Source: Psychromonas sp. MB-3u-54 | GTDB lineage: Bacteria > Pseudomonadota > Gammaproteobacteria > Enterobacterales > Psychromonadaceae | Length of the DNA: 64,000 nt | NCBI RefSeq assembly: GCF_002836415.1 | Contig: NZ_PJBP01000184.1 | Span: 1 to 64,000 of the forward strand | Reading direction: 5' to 3' | In this document: in pieces, positions 8,185 through 18,377 of the stretch | Numbering within the stretch: the first letter of the stretch is position 1 | How the letters are laid out: the number at the start of each line of letters is the position of its first letter | Translations under genes and position numbers: made by a program | Notes under the pieces: generated by a model | Databases searched by the model: none | What the model was told of the DNA's origin: nothing | What the model saw: only the letters and a program-made list of their open reading frames with translations

Positions 8185-8667
8185 CTAGAATAAAGATTTA
8201 GTCCAAAACAGCGCACTGCCACATTCTGGATCTAGTACATAATCAGAGTAACCTAATTTGCTATAGGCATTTTTTGCAATAGTATTACCTTCTAAAACCT
8301 CAAGGGTGATTTTACAGCAATCGCGAAGCTTAGCGATTTCCTCTATTTTGTTAAATAATAATGATGTTAGACCCTGCCCTCTAAAATCTTGATAGACAAC
8401 AACATCATGGATATTAAAGAGTGGTTTACACGCGAATGTTGAAAACCCCTCTATTGCCGTTAACAGTGCAGCGGGTTTATTGTTCGAAAATATTAATACA
8501 ATAAAAATATCGTTACGCTTTAATAAGGTGGGAATCAGGTTTTGTTTTGCAAAAGTTGAAAGATCTTGACCTCCTCCCATTGGATCTGATGCATAGTGTG
8601 ACATCAAATGCAGGTAAGCCTGAGCGTGTTCAGACAGTGATAAATCAGCCTGTACAATATTAAACAT
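8185..8667 (-). CDS. GNAT family N-acetyltransferase
   Basis: This is a predicted acetyl-CoA-dependent N-acetyltransferase of about 160 residues with unknown substrate. The acetyl-CoA binding motif (VVYQDFRGQGLTSLLFNKI, with the R/Q-x-x-G-x-G/A pattern) lies in the second half, followed by the EVLEGN and AKNAYSKLGY segments that form the end of the fold. The ATG at 8667 is chosen because an AAGGGG site lies just upstream; an in-frame ATG at 8700 has no such site. It is transcribed divergently from metA. It sits alone, so context does not suggest the acceptor. Confidence 0.85.
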   Translation of the reverse strand: MFNIVQADLSLSEHAQAYLHLMSHYASDPMGGGQDLSTFAKQNLIPTLLKRNDIFIVLIFSNNKPAALLTAIEGFSTFACKPLFNIHDVVVYQDFRGQGLTSLLFNKIEEIAKLRDCCKITLEVLEGNTIAKNAYSKLGYSDYVLDPECGSALFWTKSLF

Positions 8668-8750
8668 TATAACCCCTTGAATAAAAATATTTTCTGGCAC
8701 GATAATATCATTTACAGGGATTCTTTAGCAGTCTTAATGAAATTAGTGTT

Positions 8751-8766
8751 AGACTTCCGGATGTCT
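8751..8766 (+). promoter_or_regulatory. MetJ-type operator (two met boxes) upstream of metA
   Basis: AGACTTCCGGATGTCT consists of two adjacent 8-mers related to the met-box consensus AGACGTCT, lying 36 bases before metA. MetJ with S-adenosylmethionine binds such tandem boxes to repress methionine genes. The match is imperfect in the centre but the outer AGAC and GTCT are intact and symmetrical. Confidence 0.7.
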
Positions 8767-8802
8767 AAATAAAAATATATTCTAATGTGGGGTTTTTAAA
8801 TT

Positions 8803-9720
8803 ATGCCAATTCGTATTTCTGATGATCTGCCTGCTGCTGATATTTTAAGGTCAGAAAATATTTTCACTATGTCTGAAACGCGCGCGAGCCTTCAGAACAT
8901 TCGTCCTTTGCGTGTTTTGATCCTTAATTTGATGCCGAAAAAAATTGAAACAGAAACACAAATAATGCGTTTATTATCTAACACGCCATTACAAGTGGAT
9001 GTTGAATTAATACGCGTAGATGCCCGTGCATCACGCAATACCCCGAAAGAGCACTTAGACAAATTTTACAGTGATTTCGACAGAGTCAAAAATCAAAAAT
9101 GGGATGGTTTTGTGATTACCGGAGCACCATTAGGACAGCTTCCCTTTGAAGATGTTTATTATTGGGAAAAGTTTATAGAAATTGTTGAATGGTCACGCCA
9201 TAATGTAACTTCAACACTCTTCCTGTGTTGGGCTGCGCAGGCTGCGCTAACCTATTTATATGGCTTAAAGAAAGAGACACGGGGAGATAAACTTTCCGGT
9301 ATCTATTTACACCGTACCCATCACCATCATCATCCTCTAGTACGCGGATTCGATGATGAATTTTGGGCTCCATTATCACGTTTTGCTGAATTTAATTCAG
9401 AGGTGGTATCGGAAAACAGTGATTTAATTATTTTTGCAGATGCACCCGATGCGGGGATTTATTTGGCCGCCAGCCCGGATTGTCGTCAGGTTTATGTTAC
9501 CGGACATCCGGAATATGATGCAGAAACATTAAATAATGAGTATTTACGCGATTCGCAAGAGGGTTTGACGCCCAAACAGCCAGTGAATTATTATCCCGAT
9601 AATGATCTGAATAAAACACCGCGAGCAATTTGGCGAAGCCATGGAAACTTGTTATACAGCAACTGGTTAAACTACTGTGTTTATCAAGTGACACCCTACG
9701 ACTTGGCTGATTTGATATAA
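8803..9720 (+). CDS. metA: Homoserine O-succinyltransferase (or acetyltransferase), MetA
   Basis: MetA catalyses the first committed step of methionine synthesis, acylating homoserine. The 305-residue protein carries the catalytic Cys142 ([11 protein letters not shown]), His235 and Glu237 (TGHPEYD) at the same positions as E. coli MetA. Residue-level choice between succinyl- and acetyl-CoA cannot be settled by eye, although members near E. coli usually use succinyl-CoA. A MetJ-type operator precedes it, consistent with repression by methionine. metH, the last step of the pathway, is the next gene downstream, 1.2 kb away with its own leader. Confidence 0.96.
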   Translation: MPIRISDDLPAADILRSENIFTMSETRASLQNIRPLRVLILNLMPKKIETETQIMRLLSNTPLQVDVELIRVDARASRNTPKEHLDKFYSDFDRVKNQKWDGFVITGAPLGQLPFEDVYYWEKFIEIVEWSRHNVTSTLFLCWAAQAALTYLYGLKKETRGDKLSGIYLHRTHHHHHPLVRGFDDEFWAPLSRFAEFNSEVVSENSDLIIFADAPDAGIYLAASPDCRQVYVTGHPEYDAETLNNEYLRDSQEGLTPKQPVNYYPDNDLNKTPRAIWRSHGNLLYSNWLNYCVYQVTPYDLADLI

Positions 9721-10905
9721 CCAGCCAATAAAAAATTGTCCTGATAAACTTTTGGTCGGTTTAATGGCACTACAGATAATAACTTCTACACTTTAAATGT
9801 TAGCGACAGAAATTGTTCTTTAGCTGACGGGAAAGTAGAAGCAAATAACATAATAAATAACACAGTAGAAAGCAAATAAAGTAGTCGTTAGTCGAGATTT
9901 TATAAGTGGGCTCTGCGAATTTTTAATATAGATTTTCGTTGAACTCCTTAAGCTAACATGGAGGGTTATATATTATTTATAGTATCAGTTTTTAGTGAGG
10001 CCATAACCTAATTAAGCGTTAGCAGTTGTAGCGCGTTAGCCCGCAGGGTAGGGGGGAAGGTCTCTTTATTTTTAAATTGAAGATAAGAAACTGGTTATGG
10101 TTAGCTAACGAACATGGAGGAGCTAAATATTATTACTTTATATCCGTTTTTTGAAAGCAGTAATAGCATTTAGGAGTGAGCTTTTGAGCTACTCATTGCC
10201 AGTCTGGCGTTACTATTGCTGTTTTTTGTAACGTGATAGCCGATCATAGGTTAAGTACAGATTTTTGGTTATGTTTCGACTTTTTCTTAACATCTGTCTA
10301 CAAATAAACATTTTATTTTCCTCTGTTTATCCGGTGGTGTAGGAAAAAGTGACAATTTAAGAATCTGTTTTATTTAATATGATGGCATTATAATCTTTTT
10401 GATAAGTAAAAAATAAGTAAAAAGCGAGCTGCTAGTGGTAACCGACATAAGTCTGCATACACTAGTTAGTTCGCTTTTTTTGTATTCTAAATTTATGATA
10501 AGGGTTGTTTAAAGTTCGTCTGTCTAAGTGCTCCTCGAAATTTTCTGATCTTAAAGAGCGCCTTTATTGAGTAAACTTCTCAAAAATGCCGGGAAATTTA
10601 TGTAAGAGTACCCGCATAGTAAATCCTCTCATTTTCTATGCGCTTATGCCGCTTTAAATGAATGTTCGCCAGAGATAAAACTAACAATATCGTTAGGCTT
10701 AACATCTTAGGTTCAAATAATAAGCAAGGTTAAAGCGCTTTTTAGTTTTAAGCGTGCAGAATTTTTTATTTCCTGCAGTACAAATTTATTTCATTATTTA
10801 CAATAGAATATTTCAATAAAAGAGCTGCTTTGATGCGTCAGTTTTAACTACTTTCATGCTAATATTCTCACCTATTATTCACAGTACCAAATATCAGGAA
10901 GCCCT
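9721..10905. other. 1.2-kb gene-free region between metA and metH
   Basis: No reading frame here looks like a protein. It contains two similar purine-rich segments, about 9955-10010 and 10110-10160, each with AACATGGAGG followed by a potential stem-loop with a T-rich loop. It also contains a well-formed terminator-like hairpin at 10420-10480. I see no cobalamin riboswitch signature before metH and no second met box. Confidence 0.6.
10420..10481 (+). terminator. Rho-independent terminator-like hairpin with no upstream gene
   Basis: AAAAGCGA at 10420-10427 pairs with TCGCTTTT at 10471-10478, and inside it CTAGTG (10432-10437) pairs with CACTAG (10460-10465). A run of seven T residues follows. 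No protein gene ends nearby on the plus strand, since metA stops 700 bases earlier. It may therefore end a small RNA transcribed from the preceding 100-300 bases. Confidence 0.6.
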
Positions 10906-13900
10906 ATGGTAGTTAACGATCGAAGCGCACTTATTAAGGCGCAGCTAGAAAAGCATATTCTGCTTATTGATGGAGCCATGGGCACCATGATCCAGTCTTA
11001 TAAATTTGAAGAAGAGGATTACCGTGGTGAACGTTTTGCTGATTGGTCCTGTGATGTAAAAGGTAATAATGATCTGTTGGTTTTATCTCAACCTCAAGTG
11101 ATTGCAGATATTCATCGTGAGAATTTAGATGCAGGAGCGGATATTCTTGAAACTAATACCTTCAATGCAACCACTATTGCCATGGCTGATTATCAAATGC
11201 AGTCGTTATCAGCAGAAATAAATCGTGAAGCTGCGCGTATCGCCCGTCAGATGGCCGATCAAAAAACCGCAGAAACACCGGATCGCCCGCGTTTTGTTGC
11301 CGGTGTTTTAGGCCCGACAAACCGTACCTGTTCAATCTCTCCCGATGTGAATGATCCTGCCTTTCGTAATGTAACTTTTGATGAATTAGTTGAGGCGTAC
11401 ACTGAATCAACTCGGGCGTTAATTGAAGGTGGATCTGATCTTATTTTAATTGAGACTATTTTTGATACGCTTAATGCCAAAGCGGCCGTTTTCGCGGTGA
11501 GTGGTGTTTTTGATGAGCTCGGTTATAAATTACCCGTCATGATCTCCGGCACAATAACCGATGCCTCCGGGCGAACGCTTACCGGGCAAACAACCGAAGC
11601 CTTTTACAATTCATTACGCCATATTGAGCCTATCTCATTTGGCCTGAACTGTGCGCTTGGACCGGCAGAGCTGCGCCAATATGTGCAGGAGATGTCGAAG
11701 ATTTCAGAAACTTATGTGTCAGCACACCCGAATGCGGGTTTACCCAATGCCTTTGGTGAATACGATTTAGAAGCCGATGAAATGGCGACACATATTAAAG
11801 AGTGGGCAGAAAGTGGTTTCTTAAATTTAGTCGGAGGCTGTTGTGGCACGACGCCCGCTCATATTAAGGCCATGGCTGATGCTGTTGCCGGCGTAAAACC
11901 GCGCGCCCTGCCTGAGCTGGAAATTGCCTGCCGGTTAAGCGGATTAGAAGCATTAACCATCCGCAAAGACTCTCTCTTTCAAAATGTTGGCGAGCGTACC
12001 AATGTAACAGGCTCTGCCCGCTTTAAGCGTTTAGTCATGGACGAGCTTTATGATCAGGCACTGGAGGTGGCGCTTCATCAAGTGACTGCAGGTGCCAATA
12101 TTATCGATATTAATATGGATGAAGCGATGCTTGATTCATTGTATGCGATGAAACGTTTTCTTAATTTATGTGCCTCTGAGCCGGACATTTCCCGGGTGCC
12201 TATTATGATCGACTCTTCGAAATGGGAAATTTTAGAAGAGGGCATGAAGTGTGTACAAGGCAAAGGGATTGTTAACTCGATCAGCATGAAAGAGGGCGTT
12301 GATAATTTTATTGCTCAGGCTAAGTTAATTCGCCGTTATGGTTTTGCTGTGATCGTAATGGCTTTTGATGAAGACGGGCAAGCCGATACACGTGCCCGTA
12401 AATTTGATATTTGTAAACGTTCCTACGATATTCTGGTCAATCAGGTTGGTTTCCCGCCGGAAGATATTATTTTTGACCCCAATATTTTTGCTGTGGCCAC
12501 GGGTATTTCCGATCATAACAATTATGCCGTTGATTTTATTGAAGCGGTTAAAGACATTAAAACCAATCTACCCCATGTAATGATTTCAGGTGGCGTCTCT
12601 AACGTTTCTTTCTCTTTTCGAGGCAATAACCCCGTCCGAGAAGCCATTCATGCCGTGTTTCTCTATCATTGTATTCGAAACGGCATGGACATGGGTATTG
12701 TTAATGCGGCGCAATTGGCCATTTATGATGATATTCCAAAAGAGTTAAAAGAAGCCGTTGAAGCTATTATTTTAAATACCAGCCCGGATGCAACGGATCA
12801 TTTACTGGAGCTTGCGGAAAAATACCGAGATTCCGGCAGTGAAAAAGTGGATGACGGTAAATCCTTGGAATGGCGTAATCTGCCGGTTAATGAACGTATT
12901 GCCCATTCTTTAGTGAAAGGTATTACCGAGTTTATTGTCGAAGATACCGAAGAGGCGCGCGCCAATGCTGAAATGCCGATTGACGTGATTGAAGGGCCGT
13001 TAATGGATGGTATGAATATCGTTGGCGATCTCTTTGGTGACGGAAAAATGTTTTTACCACAAGTGGTTAAGTCAGCACGTGTGATGAAACAGGCTGTCGC
13101 TTACCTCAACCCTTATATTGAAGAAACTAAAGCGGTGGGGGCGACCAACGGTAAAATCGTGATGGCGACGGTTAAAGGGGATGTGCACGATATTGGTAAA
13201 AATATTGTCGGTGTTATTTTACAGTGTAATAACTATGAAATTATCGATCTCGGTGTGATGGTGCCAACTGAAAAAATCATTAAAACGGCGATCGCTGAAA
13301 AGGCGGATCTGATTGGTTTATCCGGCCTGATTACCCCCTCCTTAGATGAAATGGTGTACGTTGCTAAGGAGATGCAGCGTCAGGGTTTAAAACTGCCGTT
13401 ATTAATCGGTGGTGCAACAACCTCGAAAGCGCATACCGCGGTAAAAATAGAGCAGAATTACGAACAGCCCGTGGTCTATGTCTCTAATGCATCGCGTGCA
13501 GTAGGGGTTTGTCAGAAATTATTAAATCCCGTTCATAAACTGGAGTTTGTGAAAAAATTGGATCAAGATTATATTCGGGTACGTGAACAATATGCCAATA
13601 GACGTCCTCGCAGCGCACCCGTTTCACTGCAGCGAGCGCGAGCTAACGCCGCTAAAATTGATTGGACTCATTACCAGCCACCCGTACCAAATCAACTGGG
13701 TGTACAGGTTGTTAAAAAAATGTCGATTAAAGTATTACGTGACTATATAGACTGGACTCCGTTCTTTCTGACCTGGGGACTGGCGGGCAAGTATCCGCGA
13801 ATTCTGGAAGATGAGGTTGTCGGCGAAGAGGCTAAGCGTTTATTAGCTGATGCATTGGCCATGCTCGACACCGTTGAAGCACAGGGCGAAATATCCGCCA

Positions 13901-14589
13901 GCGGTATGGTTGGCATTTTCCCTGCTAACAGTGTGGGTGATGATATCGAAATTTACACGGATCAATCGCGCAGTAAAATATTACAAGTGAGTCATCATCT
14001 GCGCCAGCAAAGTGAGAAAAAATCGCCCTTTGTCAATCACTGTCTAGCCGATTATATTGCGCCTAAATCATCGGGTATTGCCGATTATATTGGCACATTT
14101 GCTGTGACGGGCGGTATTGGCGAAAAACAAGTGGCCGAGCGTTATAAAGCCGATCTTGATGATTATAATGCGATTCTGGTACAGGCAGTTTGTGACCGTT
14201 TAGCCGAGGCCTTTGCTGAATATTTGCATCAGAAAACCCGTAAAGAGTATTGGGGATTTGCAGCGAATGAGACATTAGAGTGTGATGATCTGATTCGTGA
14301 AAAATACCAGGGTATTCGTCCGGCACCGGGTTACGCGGCATGTCCTGAGCATACCGAAAAGCAAGTGATTTGGGATCTTATGAATGTTGAGGAGCAGATC
14401 GGTATGCAGCTAACCAGCAGTTATGCGATGTTCCCGGGGGCTGCGGTTTCAGGCTGGATTTTCTCACACCCTGACAGTCGTTATTTTGCCGTTGCACAGA
14501 TTCAGCAGGATCAGTTAGCGGATTATGCGCAGCGTAAAGGCTGGGATTTACTAACGGCAGAGCGCTGGTTAGGGCCAAACCTTTCATAA
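10906..14589 (+). CDS. metH: Cobalamin-dependent methionine synthase MetH
   Basis: MetH transfers the methyl group of 5-methyltetrahydrofolate to homocysteine through methylcobalamin. At 1227 residues it has the same length as the E. coli enzyme. In order it has the homocysteine domain with zinc ligands Cys249, Cys312 and Cys313 (GGCCGTTP), the pterin-binding domain, the cobalamin cap and B12 domain with DVHDIGKN (His761 as lower axial ligand), and the S-adenosylmethionine reactivation domain with RPAPGY starting near residue 1138. All four modules are intact. An intrinsic terminator follows, and beyond it lies a decayed copy of the coding sequence for the C-terminal tail. Confidence 0.98.
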   Translation: MVVNDRSALIKAQLEKHILLIDGAMGTMIQSYKFEEEDYRGERFADWSCDVKGNNDLLVLSQPQVIADIHRENLDAGADILETNTFNATTIAMADYQMQSLSAEINREAARIARQMADQKTAETPDRPRFVAGVLGPTNRTCSISPDVNDPAFRNVTFDELVEAYTESTRALIEGGSDLILIETIFDTLNAKAAVFAVSGVFDELGYKLPVMISGTITDASGRTLTGQTTEAFYNSLRHIEPISFGLNCALGPAELRQYVQEMSKISETYVSAHPNAGLPNAFGEYDLEADEMATHIKEWAESGFLNLVGGCCGTTPAHIKAMADAVAGVKPRALPELEIACRLSGLEALTIRKDSLFQNVGERTNVTGSARFKRLVMDELYDQALEVALHQVTAGANIIDINMDEAMLDSLYAMKRFLNLCASEPDISRVPIMIDSSKWEILEEGMKCVQGKGIVNSISMKEGVDNFIAQAKLIRRYGFAVIVMAFDEDGQADTRARKFDICKRSYDILVNQVGFPPEDIIFDPNIFAVATGISDHNNYAVDFIEAVKDIKTNLPHVMISGGVSNVSFSFRGNNPVREAIHAVFLYHCIRNGMDMGIVNAAQLAIYDDIPKELKEAVEAIILNTSPDATDHLLELAEKYRDSGSEKVDDGKSLEWRNLPVNERIAHSLVKGITEFIVEDTEEARANAEMPIDVIEGPLMDGMNIVGDLFGDGKMFLPQVVKSARVMKQAVAYLNPYIEETKAVGATNGKIVMATVKGDVHDIGKNIVGVILQCNNYEIIDLGVMVPTEKIIKTAIAEKADLIGLSGLITPSLDEMVYVAKEMQRQGLKLPLLIGGATTSKAHTAVKIEQNYEQPVVYVSNASRAVGVCQKLLNPVHKLEFVKKLDQDYIRVREQYANRRPRSAPVSLQRARANAAKIDWTHYQPPVPNQLGVQVVKKMSIKVLRDYIDWTPFFLTWGLAGKYPRILEDEVVGEEAKRLLADALAMLDTVEAQGEISASGMVGIFPANSVGDDIEIYTDQSRSKILQVSHHLRQQSEKKSPFVNHCLADYIAPKSSGIADYIGTFAVTGGIGEKQVAERYKADLDDYNAILVQAVCDRLAEAFAEYLHQKTRKEYWGFAANETLECDDLIREKYQGIRPAPGYAACPEHTEKQVIWDLMNVEEQIGMQLTSSYAMFPGAAVSGWIFSHPDSRYFAVAQIQQDQLADYAQRKGWDLLTAERWLGPNLS

Positions 14590-14615
14590 CACTGTCGATT
14601 ATCGGTGAATAAATT

Positions 14616-14638
14616 GGGAGCTTATGCTCCCTTTTTTT
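14616..14638 (+). terminator. Terminator of metH
   Basis: GGGAGC (14616-14621) and GCTCCC (14626-14631) form a short GC stem with a TTAT loop, followed by seven T residues. It lies 27 bases after the metH stop. Confidence 0.9.
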
Positions 14639-14712
14639 ATCCGGGAGAACGGATAAAACCATTTACGGCGTAGCGCTGAATATCTGATTAAAGAAAATTG
14701 CAGAAAATGCTG

Positions 14713-14766
14713 CGCAAAGGCGGGGATTTGTTGACTGCTGAAAAGTGAGTGGCTCCTGATTTATAA
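14713..14766 (+). pseudogene. Decayed copy of the metH 3' end
   Basis: In frame from 14713 this reads RKGGDLLTAEK, stop, VAPDL, stop. The true MetH C-terminus reads [18 protein letters not shown], so nine of the first eleven residues match and the trailing P and L and the stop also line up without gaps. At the DNA level the two are clearly diverged (for example TTGTTGACTGCT against TTACTAACGGCA), so this is an old or foreign copy, not a recent duplication. Similarity fades upstream of about 14700. The rest of the 487-bp gap (14590-15076) shows no gene. Confidence 0.65.
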
Positions 14767-15076
14767 TATTTTAATTGGTCATGTCCAAAGCAAATAAACA
14801 ACCACTTTTGCTTTGCCCTGTCAGTGGATAGTGATCGGATTTTATTCTTTATCTGTGTCCTTATTAAGCGCTATATCATTAAATAATTTCACACGGCGCA
14901 GTAAAAATTAATGCCAATCGGGCGTTTGCTAAGCTATCACTGCCGGTTGGATTGTGTTAGCCCCCCCTGAAATTGTTTGTTTTAAGGTTGTTTTTTCTGC
15001 TTAGTGGGAATAAATCTTTATTTATTGTCCTGCGACCTCTATCATTAATGATCCATTTTTTCAGTTGGTTAAATAG

Positions 15077-18000
15077 ATGCCCAAAATCACTCCGCAAGAC
15101 ATTTCCACTAGTTTCGGCCGTAATATTATCGACCGTGGAACGCGCTACTTTAAAGAAAGTCGGGTGTTATCTTGTGAATATGATGAGGATAAAAAGCAAC
15201 TCCATGGCAGTGTTAAAGGATCGTCAGAAACTCCTTACCAAACAAGTGCTTCAATTAAACCGTCCAATAAAGGCGGATTTATTATCCACAGCACTTGTAC
15301 CTGTCCGGTCGGCTGGAACTGTAAACACGCAGTGGCTTTGCTGCTGGCTTATCAGGCGGACACGCCAAATTATAATATTGAAAACAGCTATCAAACTTGG
15401 TTTGAATTATTACAAAGTCAACTTTCTAAAAAGAAATCCATAACGGCACCGAGTGCTTTTCAGGGCTATTTCCGCCTTTCATTTAATAAAAGTGCATATA
15501 ATCATTCATTGCTCTATTTACAGGTGGAATACGGCTCAGTACGTTTTCTAAAAAGCGAAAATGCCAATGTCTTTGCCGCAAAAGATCTTATTTCTGTTGT
15601 AGAAAATGAATCTTGGATGGAGAGTTATAAGTGGGTACAAGAAGAAGACGTCTCTATTTTACAGCTTTTATTAGCCAAAGAAGGGCGTGTACCTAAGCTT
15701 GAAAAAACCAGCATGCATACTGAAAATGACCTGCTTGCACTGCATAAAATATTAGCAACAGGACGTTGTTTCTGGCAGAACTTAAACCTACCTTTACAGG
15801 CGGGCGAGAAAAAACCGATACAACTTGAATGGGTTGATCAGGATGATTTAAAACAATTACAGGTGAGTCTTGAAAATACAGATAACTGGTTGTTAATTCC
15901 GACACCTAAGCCTTTTTATGTTGATACGGATCGCGGTTTAATTGCGGAAATTGACAGTGAGTTTGACAGCGGTTGGATTTTATCGCTATTAAAAACCCCG
16001 CCACTCGGCGAGCAACAGTGTGTCCATTTTACCGAACAGGTATCGCTGCGTTTTCCTCAGGCTGTTTTACCCAATCCTATGGTTTATCAAACGCGTGAAA
16101 TTAGTGATGAGTTACAGGTTGTATTAAGTCTTAACGAAAAAGAGATCAAGAGCCAAAAGTTGTTTATCGCTCGTTTGTATTTTCGTTATGGTGATCTCGA
16201 ATTAAATCCGGGTATCGTTGATGAGCCGGATCGTACTCAATTTATGTGTGACAATAAAATTGTCACTATCCATCGGGATCTTAATCAGGAACGCTTAGCG
16301 CTCAAACATTTTGAGAAGCTGTGCCTGTTAGATCTGTCGATGTACGATCCTAAACAGCCTGACACCGATCAGCTTCTGGGTATTTTACCGCCGGAATTAG
16401 GAGGATCTCAGGAATTTCAGTGGTTATCATTATTAACGGCTCATAAAGCGCGCCTGGAAGTCATGGGTTGGCGCTTTGAAATTTCTTCGAATCTTGTCTT
16501 GCTGAGCGATCAGGTAAACAGTATTGATATTGAAGTTGAAGAGCAGGGACAGTGGTTTGACCTCGGCGTATCTATTGAAATTGAAGGTAAACGTATTGAG
16601 TTATTGCCGCTATTATTGGAATGGCTGCGTAATAATGAAGACTGGCAACAGCACCGCTTTGACATTTTATTAGCCCAACCCAACGGGCGGCCGCTGCGCA
16701 TTAAACGTGAATCTATTCAACCCATTTTATCAATATTGCAGGAGTTGGGTGAGGTCAATAATGATCATATTCACCTGCCGCAAAGCCAGGCGGCTTTATT
16801 AGCTCAATTACCGGAAATAAACAGTTGGGTAGGAGGAGAACACGTTAAGGCATTAGCTGAAAAACTGAGTAATTTCACGGGAATTCAAGAAGTTACATTA
16901 CCTGAAGGGCTGGATGCAACATTAAGAGATTATCAACATACGGGATTAAACTGGCTGGTATTCTTAAATGAATATGGGTTTTCAGGGGTGTTGGCCGATG
17001 ACATGGGTTTGGGTAAAACCATTCAAACATTGGCCTATATACTGTATAAAAAACAGCATCAACAATTAACTCACCCGGCGTTGGTTATTTGCCCGACGTC
17101 ATTGGTGGGCAACTGGTTAAATGAAACGACCAAGTTTACCCCCGATTTAAAAGTGCTGATATTGCATGGTGCGGACAGGCATAAGTCTTTTGAGAATGTG
17201 CCTGATTATGATTTAGTGATCACCACTTATCCATTAGTCGGCCGGGATTTTACTCAGCTGGAAGCATTTCAATTTTCAGATTTAATCCTTGATGAAGCAC
17301 AAACTATTAAAAATCCTTTGGCAAAAATGACCAAAAGTATTAAACGTCTAAATGCAAAACAGCGTTTATGTTTAACAGGTACGCCAATGGAAAATCATTT
17401 AGGCGAATTATGGTCACTGTTTGATTTCTTAATGCCGGGATTTCTGGGCAGCTATGCGACTTTTAATCGCTTTTATCGTAAAGGGATTGAAGGCGAAGGA
17501 AATGCACAAGTACAGTCCTGGTTAATACAAAAAACCCATCCTTTTTTATTACGCCGTACCAAAGATGATGTGGCAAAAGAGCTGCCGGCTAAAACTGAAA
17601 TTATTCAGAATATAGTACTGCCTAATGATCAGCGTACTTTATATGAAAGCATTCGTGTCACTATGGAAGAAAAGGTTCGTGATTTACTTAAAGAAAAAGG
17701 CCTGGCAAGAAGCCGTATCGAGTTTTTGGATGCGCTGCTTAAACTCCGTCAAGCCTGTTGTGATCCGCGCTTAGTGAAACTGGAGCATGCTCAAAATATT
17801 AAAAGTTCGGCAAAGCTCGACTATTTGATGACCGTGTTACCCGAGATGATCGAAGAAGGCCGACGGATCTTGATCTTTTCTCAGTTTGCACAAATGTTAG
17901 GCTTGATTGAACAATCACTGCTGGCATCGGATATTGATTTTGTTAAGTTAACCGGACAGACGCGTAATCGCAGCGAAGTGATTGATAAATTCCAAAATGG

Positions 18001-18319
18001 AAATGTGCCTATTTTCCTTATTTCCTTAAAAGCCGGTGGGGTTGGCCTTAACCTGACCGCTGCAGATACGGTTATCCATTATGATCCTTGGTGGAACCCT
18101 GCGGTAGAAAATCAAGCGACGGATCGTGCTTATCGAATTGGTCAGGATAAGCCTGTCTTTGTGTATAAGTTAATTTGTGAGCATACCGTTGAAGAGCGTG
18201 TTCTCGCACTGCAAACGCGTAAGCAAAAGCTCGCCGATAGCGTTTATGGCAATGAACAAGAGGAAAAATTTGTACCCGATAATAGCGATACATTATTGAA
18301 GCTATTTGAACGTTACTGA
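15077..18319 (+). CDS. SNF2-family DNA helicase/ATPase with N-terminal SWIM zinc finger
   Basis: The 1080-residue protein is a predicted SF2 ATPase that translocates on double-stranded DNA; its cellular role in bacteria is not established. A SWIM zinc finger (C74-x-C76-x5-C82-x-H84) lies near the N-terminus, followed by a long bacterial-type middle region. The helicase core starts near residue 615: Walker A DDMGLGKT at 641-648, DEAQ at 739-742, then LCLTGTPMEN. The second lobe carries SLKAGGVGLNLTAADTVIHYDPWWNPA and the QATDRAYRIGQ arginine-finger motif. It appears monocistronic and ends in a strong terminator. No restriction or phage-defence partner gene is adjacent. Confidence 0.92.
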   Translation: MPKITPQDISTSFGRNIIDRGTRYFKESRVLSCEYDEDKKQLHGSVKGSSETPYQTSASIKPSNKGGFIIHSTCTCPVGWNCKHAVALLLAYQADTPNYNIENSYQTWFELLQSQLSKKKSITAPSAFQGYFRLSFNKSAYNHSLLYLQVEYGSVRFLKSENANVFAAKDLISVVENESWMESYKWVQEEDVSILQLLLAKEGRVPKLEKTSMHTENDLLALHKILATGRCFWQNLNLPLQAGEKKPIQLEWVDQDDLKQLQVSLENTDNWLLIPTPKPFYVDTDRGLIAEIDSEFDSGWILSLLKTPPLGEQQCVHFTEQVSLRFPQAVLPNPMVYQTREISDELQVVLSLNEKEIKSQKLFIARLYFRYGDLELNPGIVDEPDRTQFMCDNKIVTIHRDLNQERLALKHFEKLCLLDLSMYDPKQPDTDQLLGILPPELGGSQEFQWLSLLTAHKARLEVMGWRFEISSNLVLLSDQVNSIDIEVEEQGQWFDLGVSIEIEGKRIELLPLLLEWLRNNEDWQQHRFDILLAQPNGRPLRIKRESIQPILSILQELGEVNNDHIHLPQSQAALLAQLPEINSWVGGEHVKALAEKLSNFTGIQEVTLPEGLDATLRDYQHTGLNWLVFLNEYGFSGVLADDMGLGKTIQTLAYILYKKQHQQLTHPALVICPTSLVGNWLNETTKFTPDLKVLILHGADRHKSFENVPDYDLVITTYPLVGRDFTQLEAFQFSDLILDEAQTIKNPLAKMTKSIKRLNAKQRLCLTGTPMENHLGELWSLFDFLMPGFLGSYATFNRFYRKGIEGEGNAQVQSWLIQKTHPFLLRRTKDDVAKELPAKTEIIQNIVLPNDQRTLYESIRVTMEEKVRDLLKEKGLARSRIEFLDALLKLRQACCDPRLVKLEHAQNIKSSAKLDYLMTVLPEMIEEGRRILIFSQFAQMLGLIEQSLLASDIDFVKLTGQTRNRSEVIDKFQNGNVPIFLISLKAGGVGLNLTAADTVIHYDPWWNPAVENQATDRAYRIGQDKPVFVYKLICEHTVEERVLALQTRKQKLADSVYGNEQEEKFVPDNSDTLLKLFERY

Positions 18320-18331
18320 TTTATTATAAAA

Positions 18332-18358
18332 AGAGCCTTGTTCACAAGGCTCTTTTTA
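18332..18358. terminator. Bidirectional terminator between the SNF2 gene and ycbX
   Basis: AGAGCCTTG (18332-18340) and CAAGGCTCT (18345-18353) form a perfect 9-bp stem with a four-base loop. It is flanked by an A-run on the left and a T-run on the right, so it can serve both convergent genes. Confidence 0.9.
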
Positions 18359-18377
18359 TTTTTCTTATCGGCTATTA

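Noticed and set aside
9990-10060. Possible integron attC-like site (several GTTAGC motifs)
   Set aside because: No pairing of core and inverse core sites with proper spacing, no cassette and no integrase.
10700-10905. Cobalamin riboswitch or MetR site before metH
   Set aside because: No B12-box-like conserved segment, and TGAA/TTCA-like pairs are not at a convincing spacing.
14973-15443. 156-codon frame overlapping the SNF2 gene start
   Set aside because: It is an out-of-frame shadow of the SWIM-domain coding region, which is well supported.
15077-18319. SNF2 helicase as part of a DISARM-like or other defence island
   Set aside because: No methylase, PLD nuclease or other defence gene is adjacent; neighbours are metH, ycbX and mgsA.
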